47,100 nt of DNA from Mediterranea sp. An20 (GTDB taxonomy: Bacteria; Bacteroidota; Bacteroidia; Bacteroidales; Bacteroidaceae): NCBI RefSeq assembly GCF_002160055.1, contig NZ_NFJV01000029.1, positions 1 through 47,100 of the forward strand, in the 5' to 3' direction. The stretch's first letter is position 1; every line of letters starts with the position of its first letter. Made by a program: the position numbers and the translations under genes. The notes beneath the pieces are model-generated. The model had not been told where the DNA came from. It saw only the letters and a list, made by a program, of their open reading frames with translations, and ran no database searches. This document shows positions 8,263-16,191 of this stretch, in pieces.

Positions 8263-8660
8263 AAGGCTTCTTGTTTGTTGTCCGTCTGTAAAGAGCCCGG
8301 CTTGCGCTTCTTGCCGCTGCGCAATGCTTCGAGCCGTCTGTTGAAATCCTCCTCGCTGCCTGTCCCCGATGTTCCGCCCTGTTCAATCCACTGCATGACT
8401 TCATCCTCGAAGAAATAGAGCTTGTTGCCACGCTTGCGGTACGGTATGCGCTTTTCGGAAGTCATGGCATAGATGGTGGAAGCCGATTTGCCTAGCAGGG
8501 CGGCGACTTCTTCAAGGGAAAGCAGGCTGCGCTTGCCCGTGTCTCTTCCTGCCGCCTTGCCCAGTACCTCGTCCACCTTTCCGGCAAGCTGCTCCACCCG
8601 TTCTATCAGGGTGGAAACAGCCTGCGGCAGTTGTTCAAATGTGATGTTACCCATATTCAA
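8259..8660 (-). CDS. Excisionase-type HTH protein
   Basis: A 133-aa protein with a central MerR/AlpA-like helix-turn-helix (LLSLEEVAALLGKSASTIYAMTSEK..IPYRKRGNKLYFFEDEVMQW). This is the usual form of Bacteroidales excisionase or DNA-bending proteins that set the direction of tyrosine recombinases. A short coiled segment precedes it. It lies directly downstream of the element's integrase gene (gap of 28 bp) and overlaps the next gene by 4 bp. A role in excision is likely but not proven. Confidence 0.8.
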   Translation of the reverse strand: MNMGNITFEQLPQAVSTLIERVEQLAGKVDEVLGKAAGRDTGKRSLLSLEEVAALLGKSASTIYAMTSEKRIPYRKRGNKLYFFEDEVMQWIEQGGTSGTGSEEDFNRRLEALRSGKKRKPGSLQTDNKQEAL

Positions 8661-8688
8661 TCTTTTTACTTTGGTTGTCCTGTTCCGG

Positions 8689-9795
8689 TTATTTGAGTGT
8701 TATCTGTTCGGAAGCCTTGCGCTTCAGGTCGTTCACCACATCCGCATAGACCTGCGTTGTCGCCACGGTGCTGTGTGTAAGCATTTTTGATATGGTGTAA
8801 AGGTCAGTCCCTGCGGCGAGTTGCAGGGTTGCGTAGGTATGCCGGAAGCAATGAAAGGTTATGTGCTTCGTTACCCCGGCAGACCTAATCCAGTCCTTGA
8901 GATACAAGGGGAGCAGGGCTTGTGTCATTCCCTTGAACACCTGCCCCGTGGAACGCTCGCCACAAAGCGCAAGGGCTTCATCGGACAGCGGCAAGACGGC
9001 TTCCGTCCTTGTCTTTTTGGTCACGATGTGCATACACCAACCGCCGTCCGCACCCCTGATGATGTTCTCCCACTGCAGGCGTATGATGTCGCTGATGCGC
9101 AGTCCCGTAAGGCAGGAGAAAAGAGCCGCCGACTTTACAACAGGTTTCTCGCATGGCGTGTTGGCAAGCATCTTCACTTCCTCCAGTGTCAGGAACTCAC
9201 GGCGTGTATTGGCTTCCTTGGCGTGTTTCAGCCGTGTGGCGATATTGTCCTTGATGCGCCTTTCCTCGTATGCCTGCCGCAGTACGCATTTCAGCTTGTT
9301 CAGGTTGTTGTTGGCTGTGGACGCCATCATCTTGGTGCGGTTATGCGTGGTGAGCGACAGCATGTAGGTAAGGAAGCCCTGACAGTATTCCACCGTCAGG
9401 TCGTCAAAGGTGCAGCTACCGCCGCAATACTTCTCGAAATGTTTGTAGGCAACATTCCAGTTCCTAAAATTGTCATCGTCCGCCATTTTGGAGCGGAAAT
9501 ACTCCAAGAAGCTCTCCTTGCCCCTGTTACGGTCGAGGAAACCGAACTCTTCGTTGATGATGGCTTCCGTCCGCTTGCACTTGATTAGCTCCGCATTGCG
9601 CAGCATGGTCTTGTTGAACTCTGCTTCAAACTTCTCTGTCGGGTTGGCATAGATGTAAATGCCGAGGTACTCCCTCCGTGTCAGCCTGCCCGTTTTCGGG
9701 TGCCGGACAGGTGGGTAGAAGTCCAGATAAAGCGATAACTGTCCGTTCTTGATGGGTCGTTTCCTGACCGTCACTTTCGTACAAATGTTCGTCAT
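8689..9795 (-). CDS. Tyrosine recombinase of the mobilizable element
   Basis: A 368-aa site-specific integrase. It has an N-terminal arm-binding domain, a SAM-like core-binding region (about residues 95-190) and a complete catalytic domain: Arg233 (TGLRISD), His315-x-x-Arg318 (HCFRH), His341 (LTHSTV) and Tyr350 (TQVYADV). No catalytic residue is missing, so the enzyme looks functional. It is the most plausible agent of the insertion into traG, recombining a short core containing CATGTGGAA. It differs in sequence from the ICE's own integrase at 17,650. Confidence 0.92.
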   Translation of the reverse strand: MTNICTKVTVRKRPIKNGQLSLYLDFYPPVRHPKTGRLTRREYLGIYIYANPTEKFEAEFNKTMLRNAELIKCKRTEAIINEEFGFLDRNRGKESFLEYFRSKMADDDNFRNWNVAYKHFEKYCGGSCTFDDLTVEYCQGFLTYMLSLTTHNRTKMMASTANNNLNKLKCVLRQAYEERRIKDNIATRLKHAKEANTRREFLTLEEVKMLANTPCEKPVVKSAALFSCLTGLRISDIIRLQWENIIRGADGGWCMHIVTKKTRTEAVLPLSDEALALCGERSTGQVFKGMTQALLPLYLKDWIRSAGVTKHITFHCFRHTYATLQLAAGTDLYTISKMLTHSTVATTQVYADVVNDLKRKASEQITLK

Positions 9796-9828
9796 ATAGC
9801 TAATGTATTTTGAATGTTTGAAAATATC

Positions 9829-10653
9829 TTATTCTTCCCGTTTGGCTTTCGTGCTTGCGCTTTTCCGCTCGGCTTCCTTCCGTGCCGCATCCCAGTCGGC
9901 TTTCAGGTAGTACAGGCGGTTGCCGTGTATGCGCTTTGTCCGTACCCCGTGGGTGAGGGCGAACCTGCGGACTTGGGTCTTACCCAGCCCGAACAGGCGC
10001 ATGATGTCGAAGCACGAGTACCAATGCTCCGAAAGGTTGTTGCCCAGCCGTTCCGCTTCCTCCGCCATAGCCCTGTCCACTTCCGCTTTCGGAAAGCACT
10101 TGGTGGCATTGGCTTTGATGCAGGGTATCGAATAGCGCATACGGAGGTTGTAGAAACGCCCGTAGGTGTAATTGAACTTTTGGCATATCTCCGCCATCGT
10201 GTAAAGGTCGCCTGCGACATTCTCCCTGTCCGTAAACGTGTCACGCACGGACTGCTTGTAGTTAGCCGCCGGAATGAGCCGCCGTTTTGCCGTGCTGCCC
10301 TTTGCTTTCTTCTTTCCCTCCAGTCGTGTGAGGGCTGTTTCCTCTGTTGTCTGCATATCTTCTTTCATCTTCCCTTTTGTCTTTTTCCCCTGCTTGGCGA
10401 ACACTGAAACGCTCCGCTTGCAGTAGGTTTTCTCTTTAATCATCAGGAAGAAATCCTCCTTGGTGATTAGCGTAATGTGGTATGTAATCCTGCAAGCCCG
10501 GAGCGTGCCGCTGTATATCAGGTTGTACACGGTACGGCTGCTCACTTGCAGCAGGTTCGCCACCTCCCCAATGGTGAGGAACGGCTTGTCTGGCATGACC
10601 CGTCCGAAGTCGGGCTGACCTGTTAACTTGTGTTCATTTTGACGGTCCATCAT
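9829..10653 (-). CDS. Double helix-turn-helix DNA-binding protein
   Basis: A 274-aa protein with a first excisionase-like HTH near residues 24-70 (FLTIGEVANLLQVSSRTVYNLI), a basic low-complexity linker, and a second HTH-like region near 200-245 (SCFDIMRLFGLGKTQVRRFAL). It lies just upstream of the integrase gene (33-bp gap) on the same strand, near the right end of the element. It probably regulates integration or excision or binds the attachment region. Two DNA-binding domains could bridge sites, which is inference. Confidence 0.75.
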   Translation of the reverse strand: MMDRQNEHKLTGQPDFGRVMPDKPFLTIGEVANLLQVSSRTVYNLIYSGTLRACRITYHITLITKEDFFLMIKEKTYCKRSVSVFAKQGKKTKGKMKEDMQTTEETALTRLEGKKKAKGSTAKRRLIPAANYKQSVRDTFTDRENVAGDLYTMAEICQKFNYTYGRFYNLRMRYSIPCIKANATKCFPKAEVDRAMAEEAERLGNNLSEHWYSCFDIMRLFGLGKTQVRRFALTHGVRTKRIHGNRLYYLKADWDAARKEAERKSASTKAKREE

Positions 10654-10878
10654 CGAAGAAATTTATTTGCACACTGTTGAAAGCTGTTGCACGCTGCTGA
10701 AAGGAAATCGAACCGTGCGACCCCTCCGGCGAGGTACAACTGTGGTACAAATTTACTCCAATAAGGACTAAACGCCAATAGCCGGTTTCTTCGTTTGTTA
10801 AAATATATTGGCTGTAAATCAAGTATTTATAACAATCATTTTTGTAATCGCTTGCCGCCGTTTTGTCCTGTTTTTCTC
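10654..10878. other. Right terminal region of the mobilizable element
   Basis: Non-coding, AT-rich DNA from the start of the 9829 gene to the att repeat. It contains the 17-bp repeat pair and two GGTACAA motifs (10,733 and 10,744). Similar motifs occur at 789 and 1027 in the left end. No gene seen, apart from the 20-codon tail fused to the truncated traG frame. Confidence 0.6.
10667..10703. repeat. Direct repeat pair near the element's right end
   Basis: TTGCACACTGTTGAAAG (10,667-10,683) and TTGCACGCTGCTGAAAG (10,687-10,703) are two 17-bp copies with 15 matches, spaced 20 bp start to start, about two helical turns. Between the first element gene and the attachment site, such pairs are commonly arm-type binding sites for the integrase or its helper. 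Confidence 0.55.
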
Positions 10879-10887
10879 CATGTGGAA
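10879..10887. repeat. Direct repeat CATGTGGAA, right att copy
   Basis: Identical to 729-737. It codes Phe454-His455-Met456 of TraG, directly after the Walker A motif GPSGSGKS. To its right is traG; to its left is element DNA. Confidence 0.9.
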
Positions 10888-12246
10888 GCTCTTGCCGCTG
10901 CCGCTGGGCCCGAGGCAGAAGAAGTTCGAGTTGTCCGTCAGCTTGTTCTTTCCCTCCTTTCCCGTGATGTCGATGGCCACCGGCACGCCCTGGCGGTCGG
11001 TGTAGTAGATTTTCAGCGGCGTGTCCTCGCTATGCTGGATGTGCTCCTTGTACATCAGGCACATGGCGGCGTCGCTCAGGGTAAGGAAGCGGTCGTATTC
11101 CTCGTTCATGGCGTAACAGTTGCCGGGGAATGAGGCTACGAACAGCTCCAGCTGGTTGTAGGCGTGCTTGCTGATGTGGATGCCCATGCGCCCGAAGGCG
11201 TTCTCCAGATAGTTGGTGCATTTCTGTATGTCCCTGTCGGCTGACACTTCCACGATAAGGTTGAAATGGCTGTACACGAGCATCTTGCTCTCCCTTGCCA
11301 CGACTTCCTGCACACGCCTGATGTCCTCCACGGCCATCTGGTTGCCGGGGTTGGGGATGCTCGCGTGGCGGTTCTTCTTCTTGTCGAGTGCCGCCAGTTC
11401 GCGCTTCTGGTTGGGCAGGAAGATGATCTGGTTATACACCACCGTCTCGGCTTCCGGGATGCTGTCGATGACGGACAGCAGGTCAACGGGCATCTCCGTA
11501 TTGTTCACCTCTATGTTGGTATAGGGTCTGACAAGCGACGGCAGGGCGACGCAGTCCACGTCCACAAGGCTGTACACCTTGCAGCGCCTGCCGCCCATCG
11601 AGACCGTCTCGTCATCCACCTTGAAGTTAGTCATCGAGACAACCCTGTCCCTGAAGTTCATGGCGAAGTAGCGGTCAACGAACTCGCTTGCCCGCGACTT
11701 GTCCAGAAACTCCGCCTGTATGCCGGCATCGTGCAGCTGGTCATGCACCTTGCGTATCTTCACGAGGAAGTCGCGCCACTTCTTGCCGTCGAAAGAGAAC
11801 AGGCCGCTCTTCCGGGCTTCCTGCGTGACGGTCAGGTAGCATACGCTGTCCGTGTACCTCCGGCCTTTGAAATACCGGAAATAGGCGGAGGACAGGAACT
11901 CGTGCATGTCGCCCGACCCGTCCTCGAACTGCTTGCGGACGAACACGTCCTGCTTGTGTATCGCATAGCCTTCGCCCAGCGTCTGCGCCACGGCCGTGAG
12001 CAGGCTCGAGAACTCGTAGTAGCTGTCGATGTCGGCGGAATGTTTCTGCACGGGATTCTCCATCCGCAGGACGGCGGAGTATTCCCCGGTCTTGGTGTAC
12101 AGCACGCCGATGCCGTCCACGTCCTCCACGGTGAAATAGATGTCCTGGAAGATGCGCTTGCGCTTTCCTCCCGTGCCGAAGGCATAGACCGAGACGGCCA
12201 TGCCCGCGCAAAGGGCGGCGAATGTCAATAAGATGTACAGTGTCAT
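10879..12246 (-). pseudogene. traG: traG, 5' part, cut just after Walker A
   Basis: This holds the first 456 codons of the VirB4-type conjugation ATPase TraG. An N-terminal membrane segment (LLTFAALCAGMAVSVYAFG) is followed by the TraG N-terminal domain, and the part ends at Walker A, GPSGSGKS (residues 446-453), then FHM. The start at 12,246 (MTLYILL) is preferred; an in-frame ATG at 12,315 would add 23 residues that look unlike the family. Beyond 10,879 the frame continues for about 20 codons in element DNA (EKNRTKRRQ...) to a stop at 10,819, so a truncated chimeric protein of about 475 aa could be made. It lacks the motor domain. The rest lies at 1-731. Confidence 0.92.
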
Positions 12247-12354
12247 TGTCGGTTGCTTCAGCTTAAGTAAGGGCAGACTCGCTCTTGCACAAGCGGGCCT
12301 GCCCGGGTTCAACATTCAATAGGGCCACACGCTCTCCGTAATGGCTTTTCTCTT

Positions 12355-12651
12355 TCATATCTTCTTCGAGTGGGCATAGACATACACTCCTTTCCTGTTC
12401 TTCTTGGTGTGCAGTCCCTTCCTTTGCTTGAGGATGATGAGCGAGATGCCGGCTGACAGGATGACGGCCAATGCCGCAAGCCCCGCGACGAAACCGGCAA
12501 GGCAGTAGGCGACGATGAAGCCGGCAATGGCTCCGCCTGCCGACCCTGCCGCCCAGTAGATGTAGCGTCCCTGCATTCCCATGAACTCAAGAGGCCGCTG
12601 AAGCCCCTTGAACAGCGGGTAGTCCGGATAGCGTTCGTCACTGCCTTTCAT
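12355..12651 (-). CDS. traF: Conjugal transfer protein TraF (DUF4133)
   Basis: A 98-aa protein with two hydrophobic segments (about residues 32-72) and a basic C-terminus, the size and layout of DUF4133/TraF in Bacteroidales ICEs. Small two-pass proteins before the VirB4-like gene resemble VirB3 in other type IV secretion systems. It lies between traE and traG on the same strand, with 13 bp between it and traE. A C-terminal KKNRKGVYVYAHSKK tail follows the membrane part. Confidence 0.88.
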   Translation of the reverse strand: MKGSDERYPDYPLFKGLQRPLEFMGMQGRYIYWAAGSAGGAIAGFIVAYCLAGFVAGLAALAVILSAGISLIILKQRKGLHTKKNRKGVYVYAHSKKI

Positions 12652-12664
12652 CGCTCCTCCTTTC

Positions 12665-13039
12665 TTATCCGCCGATACCGAAGAACAGTGGCAGGGCCTG
12701 TGCCGCCGCTATCAGGAAGATGCAGGCGCCCACGACCATCATGATCTTCTTCTTGACGTCCTGCTCCTCGTTGTTCATCGCGATATAGACGCTGATGGCG
12801 CCCACTATCGCAACGACTCCGGCGATGGCATAGCACAGCTTCACCATGATGGGCACATACTTGGCGATTTCCTCCGCCACGGTGGTCAGGGCGTTGGTAC
12901 CTGCCGTGTAGTCGCCTGCGGTGTTCTGCGCCATCAGTGCGGCAGGCCCCGACACCAGCAGGAGGGCGAGCATCGCAACCTTGTACAACACCGCGCCTAC
13001 GATTCTTTGCATTGCTTTCTTTAACTTCTTCATTCTCAT
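12665..13039 (-). CDS. traE: Conjugal transfer protein TraE (DUF4134)
   Basis: A 124-aa DUF4134 protein with a signal-like N-terminus (ending near AALMAQ) and two later hydrophobic segments (about 66-87 and 97-118). This is the pilin-like (VirB2-type) position in Bacteroidales conjugation clusters. A charged loop, NNEEQDVKKK, separates the membrane segments. It is followed by traF. A second DUF4134 gene lies directly upstream, so this ICE carries two paralogues. Confidence 0.88.
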   Translation of the reverse strand: MRMKKLKKAMQRIVGAVLYKVAMLALLLVSGPAALMAQNTAGDYTAGTNALTTVAEEIAKYVPIMVKLCYAIAGVVAIVGAISVYIAMNNEEQDVKKKIMMVVGACIFLIAAAQALPLFFGIGG

Positions 13040-13078
13040 TGCTTTTAGTGATTATATCGTTGAATCTCAAATCCGTTT

Positions 13079-13408
13079 TCAGATGCGGTAGCCGAAGAAG
13101 GCCGGGAATACCAGGGTGGCTCCGATGAAGAACAGGCACGCACCGACCAGCATCACGATGTATTTCACGATGCTGTCGTCTCCCGTATTCCATTTGATAT
13201 AGATCTGGAGCGCGGATATGACGGCCACCACCGAGGCGACGGCAAAGCAGATGTACTGCACATACAGCATCATCGTCACCACAAAGTCGTGCATGGTGGC
13301 AAGCGCGTCCGCTCCCCAGGAGTAGTTCACGGCTCCGCTCTTGGCGAAGACGCAGCAGGGTACTGCAAGCATGGACAGGGCGCATAATATCTTCTTCGTT
13401 TCTTTCAT
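13079..13408 (-). CDS. Second DUF4134 (TraE-like) transfer protein
   Basis: A 109-aa protein with the same plan as the downstream TraE: a signal peptide (ending near CCVFAKS), an exposed segment with GADALATMHDFVV, and two transmembrane helices separated by YIKWNTGDDSIVK. The start at 13,408 (MKETKKIL) gives a proper signal peptide; a longer frame to 13,471 overlaps the upstream gene and is unlikely. It lies 39 bp before traE and 2 bp after the TraD-position gene. A pilin-like partner or alternative subunit is plausible. Confidence 0.85.
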   Translation of the reverse strand: MKETKKILCALSMLAVPCCVFAKSGAVNYSWGADALATMHDFVVTMMLYVQYICFAVASVVAVISALQIYIKWNTGDDSIVKYIVMLVGACLFFIGATLVFPAFFGYRI

Positions 13409-13410
13409 CG

Positions 13411-13851
13411 CTAAATTTTGTCCACCGGTTTCCAGTCCATTGCGGGACGGTTCTCCAGACGGCCGCCGCAAATCATCGCCTTGTACATATCGTCCGGCGT
13501 GAATCCGTCGGACAGGTAAGGGGTGCTGTCCTCCATCTTCGCCTCGGCTTCGGCCTTTATCCGGGCGAACCGTTCTTCGGCCGATTCCGTGTCCGCCTCC
13601 GCCGGACCGTCCTGCACGGAAGCGCCGGTGCCCTCAAAGGCGGTCTCGTACTTCTCCGTCCCGACATTGAAGCCGGTCTCGCTTTCCGTTACCGTCACGC
13701 TCTCCTGGCCGTCGTCGGGATCGAGTTCAAAGACTTCCTCTTCCGTCCCGCCACGGCTTTTCTTTCCGTACAGGTCTCTGGCGATGTTCACCGCATAGTA
13801 GATGATGTAGGCTACCGTCAGTACGATTGCAAATATCCAATATGATTTCAT
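13411..13851 (-). CDS. TraD-position membrane protein of the transfer operon
   Basis: A 146-aa protein with one N-terminal membrane segment (IFAIVLTVAYIIYYAVNIA) and a long acidic soluble tail rich in Glu, Asp and Thr. It is the first gene of the transfer cluster visible here, 2 bp before the first DUF4134 gene. In CTnDOT-like elements this slot holds TraD, but I cannot confirm family membership from the sequence. The region upstream (13,852-14,040) is AT-rich and probably holds the transfer operon promoter. Confidence 0.7.
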   Translation of the reverse strand: MKSYWIFAIVLTVAYIIYYAVNIARDLYGKKSRGGTEEEVFELDPDDGQESVTVTESETGFNVGTEKYETAFEGTGASVQDGPAEADTESAEERFARIKAEAEAKMEDSTPYLSDGFTPDDMYKAMICGGRLENRPAMDWKPVDKI

Positions 13852-14040
13852 ATTCTATCGTAATAGTATTATTTTGTATTCTGAATTTGGTTTGCAAAGA
13901 AAAACCAACAGAATTATATTAGGAAATAATTGATATACAAATCTTCATTTTCTTAATAAGATTTATGCTATTTCTCAAAATCATACTCTAAAATCATATT
14001 CTGACGGCTGTTTTATGCCTGAACAGGGTCGCTTGCGGAC

Positions 14041-14074
14041 AAAAAAAAGAAGCCCTCCGGATGGAGGGCTTCCT
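14041..14074 (-). terminator. Rho-independent terminator after the primase gene
   Basis: On the minus strand, a stem of AAGCCCTCC and GGAGGGCTT with a 4-nt loop is followed by eight T residues. It lies 24 bp past the primase stop codon and separates it from the transfer operon. Confidence 0.85.
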
Positions 14075-14097
14075 TGTGTTCCGGCACGCCGGCCGCG

Positions 14098-14985
14098 TCA
14101 GAGCCTTTTGCCTCTCAGGTAGTCGTTCAGGTCCTTGTAGCCGTCGTACCTGTAGGCTTCGTTGTTGACCTTCCCGGCAAACAGCGAGGCGACGGTCTCC
14201 ACCGTCTTCCGCCCGGCAAGGTCGTTGTCGAGGTAGCAATGGATGAAGGAATACTCCTGCAGGTGTCCCAATGCTTTTTTAAGGTTGGCCACAGAGTTCA
14301 TCACAAGATGGTCGCTGGGGGCATCGAGGCATACCGTCCTGTCTCCGGCCTGCCGCAAGGTCATATAGGAGAGGAAGTCCATGAAGCCTTCAAAGACGCA
14401 CACATGGCTCTGCGTCTCGCCGTGCGAGTGCCTTATCAGCGATATGTCCTTGTTCTTCAGGCAGCCTTTGTAATAGGGGTTGCGCACCTCGTAGCCGCCG
14501 GACAGGTTGCCGAACGCCAGTCCGAAATAGTGCCGCCTGCGCAGCTCGTAATGTATCTCCTTGCAGAACATCCTTCCGATGTCGGCGTCGATCATCCGGG
14601 AACGGAGGTACGACAGCAGCGCATGGTGACGCAGCGGCACCAGCCTCACGTCCTTCATTTCCGCTTCCACCGGCCGGAGCACCGCCGCCGGGAGCCGCAC
14701 CCTCGGCAGGCTGCTGATGCCGGCGTGCCTTTCAATATGTGCCAGCACCTCGCTCACGCTGTCCGTCCCGTACAGGTGCTTCCCCAGTTCCACGAGGTCG
14801 CCGCCGGTGGCAGCCCCGAAGTCGTACCATTCATTGAGCCGGTCGTTCACCTTGAACGACGGCGTTTCCTCCCGACGGAACGGCGAGAGGTACCAGTATT
14901 GTCCCGATTTCACGTATTGCGCACGGTGTCCGAGCTGCGCCAGGAAATCCACGATGCGTATCTGTTTTGCTTCCGATATGTTCAT
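14098..14985 (-). CDS. Toprim-domain primase of the ICE
   Basis: A 295-aa protein of the Bacteroidales mobile-element primase type. The N-terminal part resembles the CHC2 domain (FRREETPSFKVN..NEWYDFGAATGGDLVEL) but shows no zinc cysteines. The Toprim core has VFEGFMDFLSY (catalytic Glu) and HCYLDNDLAGRK (Asp pair). It may prime the incoming or replicating element strand. The start at 14,985 (MNISEAKQ) is preferred over one 9 codons upstream. It lies downstream of the RepA-like ATPase gene, with an inverted repeat in the gap and a terminator after it. Confidence 0.85.
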   Translation of the reverse strand: MNISEAKQIRIVDFLAQLGHRAQYVKSGQYWYLSPFRREETPSFKVNDRLNEWYDFGAATGGDLVELGKHLYGTDSVSEVLAHIERHAGISSLPRVRLPAAVLRPVEAEMKDVRLVPLRHHALLSYLRSRMIDADIGRMFCKEIHYELRRRHYFGLAFGNLSGGYEVRNPYYKGCLKNKDISLIRHSHGETQSHVCVFEGFMDFLSYMTLRQAGDRTVCLDAPSDHLVMNSVANLKKALGHLQEYSFIHCYLDNDLAGRKTVETVASLFAGKVNNEAYRYDGYKDLNDYLRGKRL

Positions 14986-15018
14986 GCCGTTTTTTCTTTC
15001 ATTTATTTTCACGAAACA

Positions 15019-15066
15019 AGTTTAGTTTAGTTTGTTTCCCTATATATATCTGTACTAAATTAAACT
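15019..15066. promoter_or_regulatory. Inverted repeat between ATPase and primase genes
   Basis: AGTTTAGTTTAG (15,019-15,030) and CTAAATTAAACT (15,055-15,066) pair at 11 of 12 positions around an AT-rich 24-nt spacer containing TATATATATC. It may be an operator, a hairpin attenuator or part of a replication origin. Confidence 0.5.
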
Positions 15067-15093
15067 GGATTATATATATGCCCGCGCCCGCCG

Positions 15094-16191
15094 TCATTCC
15101 TCGTCGAAAAGCATGGCCTCGGCGGGCGACATGTCGTAGTAGAACAGCTTGTCCCGCTTGCGTATCAGCTTCAGGTTGTCGGTCAGGTAAAGCAGCAGCT
15201 TGACCATCACGTTCCGCCCGCGCTTGAAGCCGATCGCCTCGTAGGAGGCCATGAGTGCCTGGAGCATGTTCTCGAACCCCTTGATGGGCTTGTCGCCGAA
15301 AGCGGCGGCGAGGGCTTCCCGGTGCTGCTCGATGCTCAGGTCCGTGAAGCTTGTCCGCTGCCTCGGCTTGGGATGCTCACATGCGGAATGGCCTTCCGCA
15401 ATGACGGGCAGCCCGGCTTCGTCTATCGTGAAGGCGAACGGCCTGAACTCCTTTTCCCTGATATGGAGGGCGTGCACTTCGCTGACGCCGGGATTCTCGC
15501 TGTCCTTGCTGATGACCAGCACCGTTTCCGCCTTGTTGCTCATCTCCGTTCCGATATGCCCGCGCACGTTGTTGTCCCCTTTGTTCAGGTGCAGCACGCA
15601 GTGGATGTGCAGGTTGTATTTCGACGACCACTCCATCATCTTGTTGATGACCTCCACGGATTCGCTGGTGCTGTTGATGTCGAGCATCAGGTCGCGGATG
15701 CCGTCTATGACCACCAGCCCGTAGCCCTTGCCGCGCCGCAGCGCATAGTCGATCACCTCTATGCGGATGGCGGGGGAATATTCGCGCAGGCAGATGAAGT
15801 CGAGCCTGTCGTTGTCCGTCGTGTCCGGCAGTCCCGCCAGCTTGAGGATGCGTTCCAGCACGTTGTGGCAGTGGAAACGGCTCTGTTCCGTGTCCACATA
15901 CAGGATACGCTGCTTCCCTTCCGGCAAATGCGCCCGGTAGTTCAGCACCTGCTTGCCTGCCAGGGAAGCGGCGACGATGGCCGACACGTTGAAGGTCTTC
16001 TTCGACTTCGCCTTGCCGGTCGATGCGCTGAAGTTGCCGAGCGTGGCGATGGTGGAGTTGTCTATCCAGATAATCTGCGGCGGGGTCTCGTAGCTGTCCG
16101 TCACCTTTATCTGCGAGGCGGACAGGATGTCCGAAAGGCGGCTGTCGTCAAGCTCCGCTCCGATGATGTTAGTCCTTCTTTCGCTTTCCAT
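15094..16191 (-). CDS. RepA-like AAA ATPase/helicase of the ICE
   Basis: A 365-aa protein resembling the RepA/DnaB-like ATPases of mobile elements. A P-loop region, STGKAKSKKTF, is followed by YVDTEQSRFHC and a Walker B-like YGLVVIDGIRDLM, then a His-containing HCVLHLNKGD. The C-terminal part is predicted to be a winged-helix-like domain. The start at 16,191 (MESERRTN) overlaps the upstream excisionase gene by 23 bp; an alternative start lies at 16,218. With the primase downstream it could support replication of the excised ICE. Confidence 0.8.
   Translation of the reverse strand: MESERRTNIIGAELDDSRLSDILSASQIKVTDSYETPPQIIWIDNSTIATLGNFSASTGKAKSKKTFNVSAIVAASLAGKQVLNYRAHLPEGKQRILYVDTEQSRFHCHNVLERILKLAGLPDTTDNDRLDFICLREYSPAIRIEVIDYALRRGKGYGLVVIDGIRDLMLDINSTSESVEVINKMMEWSSKYNLHIHCVLHLNKGDNNVRGHIGTEMSNKAETVLVISKDSENPGVSEVHALHIREKEFRPFAFTIDEAGLPVIAEGHSACEHPKPRQRTSFTDLSIEQHREALAAAFGDKPIKGFENMLQALMASYEAIGFKRGRNVMVKLLLYLTDNLKLIRKRDKLFYYDMSPAEAMLFDEE

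Larger units (their letters stand above)
738..10887. mobile_element. Mobilizable element of about 10.15 kb inserted in traG
   Basis: The two halves of traG are separated by 10,150 bp. The 9-bp sequence CATGTGGAA occurs at 729-737 and again at 10,879-10,887, and removing one copy with the DNA between them restores an open traG frame across the Walker A motif. The insert encodes its own tyrosine integrase (8689-9795), HTH proteins, a MobV relaxase and an oriT, but no conjugation machinery, so it is expected to be mobilized in trans. The cargo (1232-5302, plus strand) is visibly more AT-rich than the mobilization genes or the surrounding ICE. The boundaries are read from the repeat and the traG frame. 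The integrase crossover position within the 9 bp is unknown. Confidence 0.93.

Noticed and set aside
10819..12315. Reading 10,819-12,315 as one intact gene
   Set aside because: The end of the frame is element DNA fused after Met456 and the beginning includes 23 unlikely residues; the gene is a truncated traG.
14998..15203. Small plus-strand gene between primase and ATPase
   Set aside because: The frame runs into the antisense of the ATPase gene and the gap is better explained by the inverted repeat.
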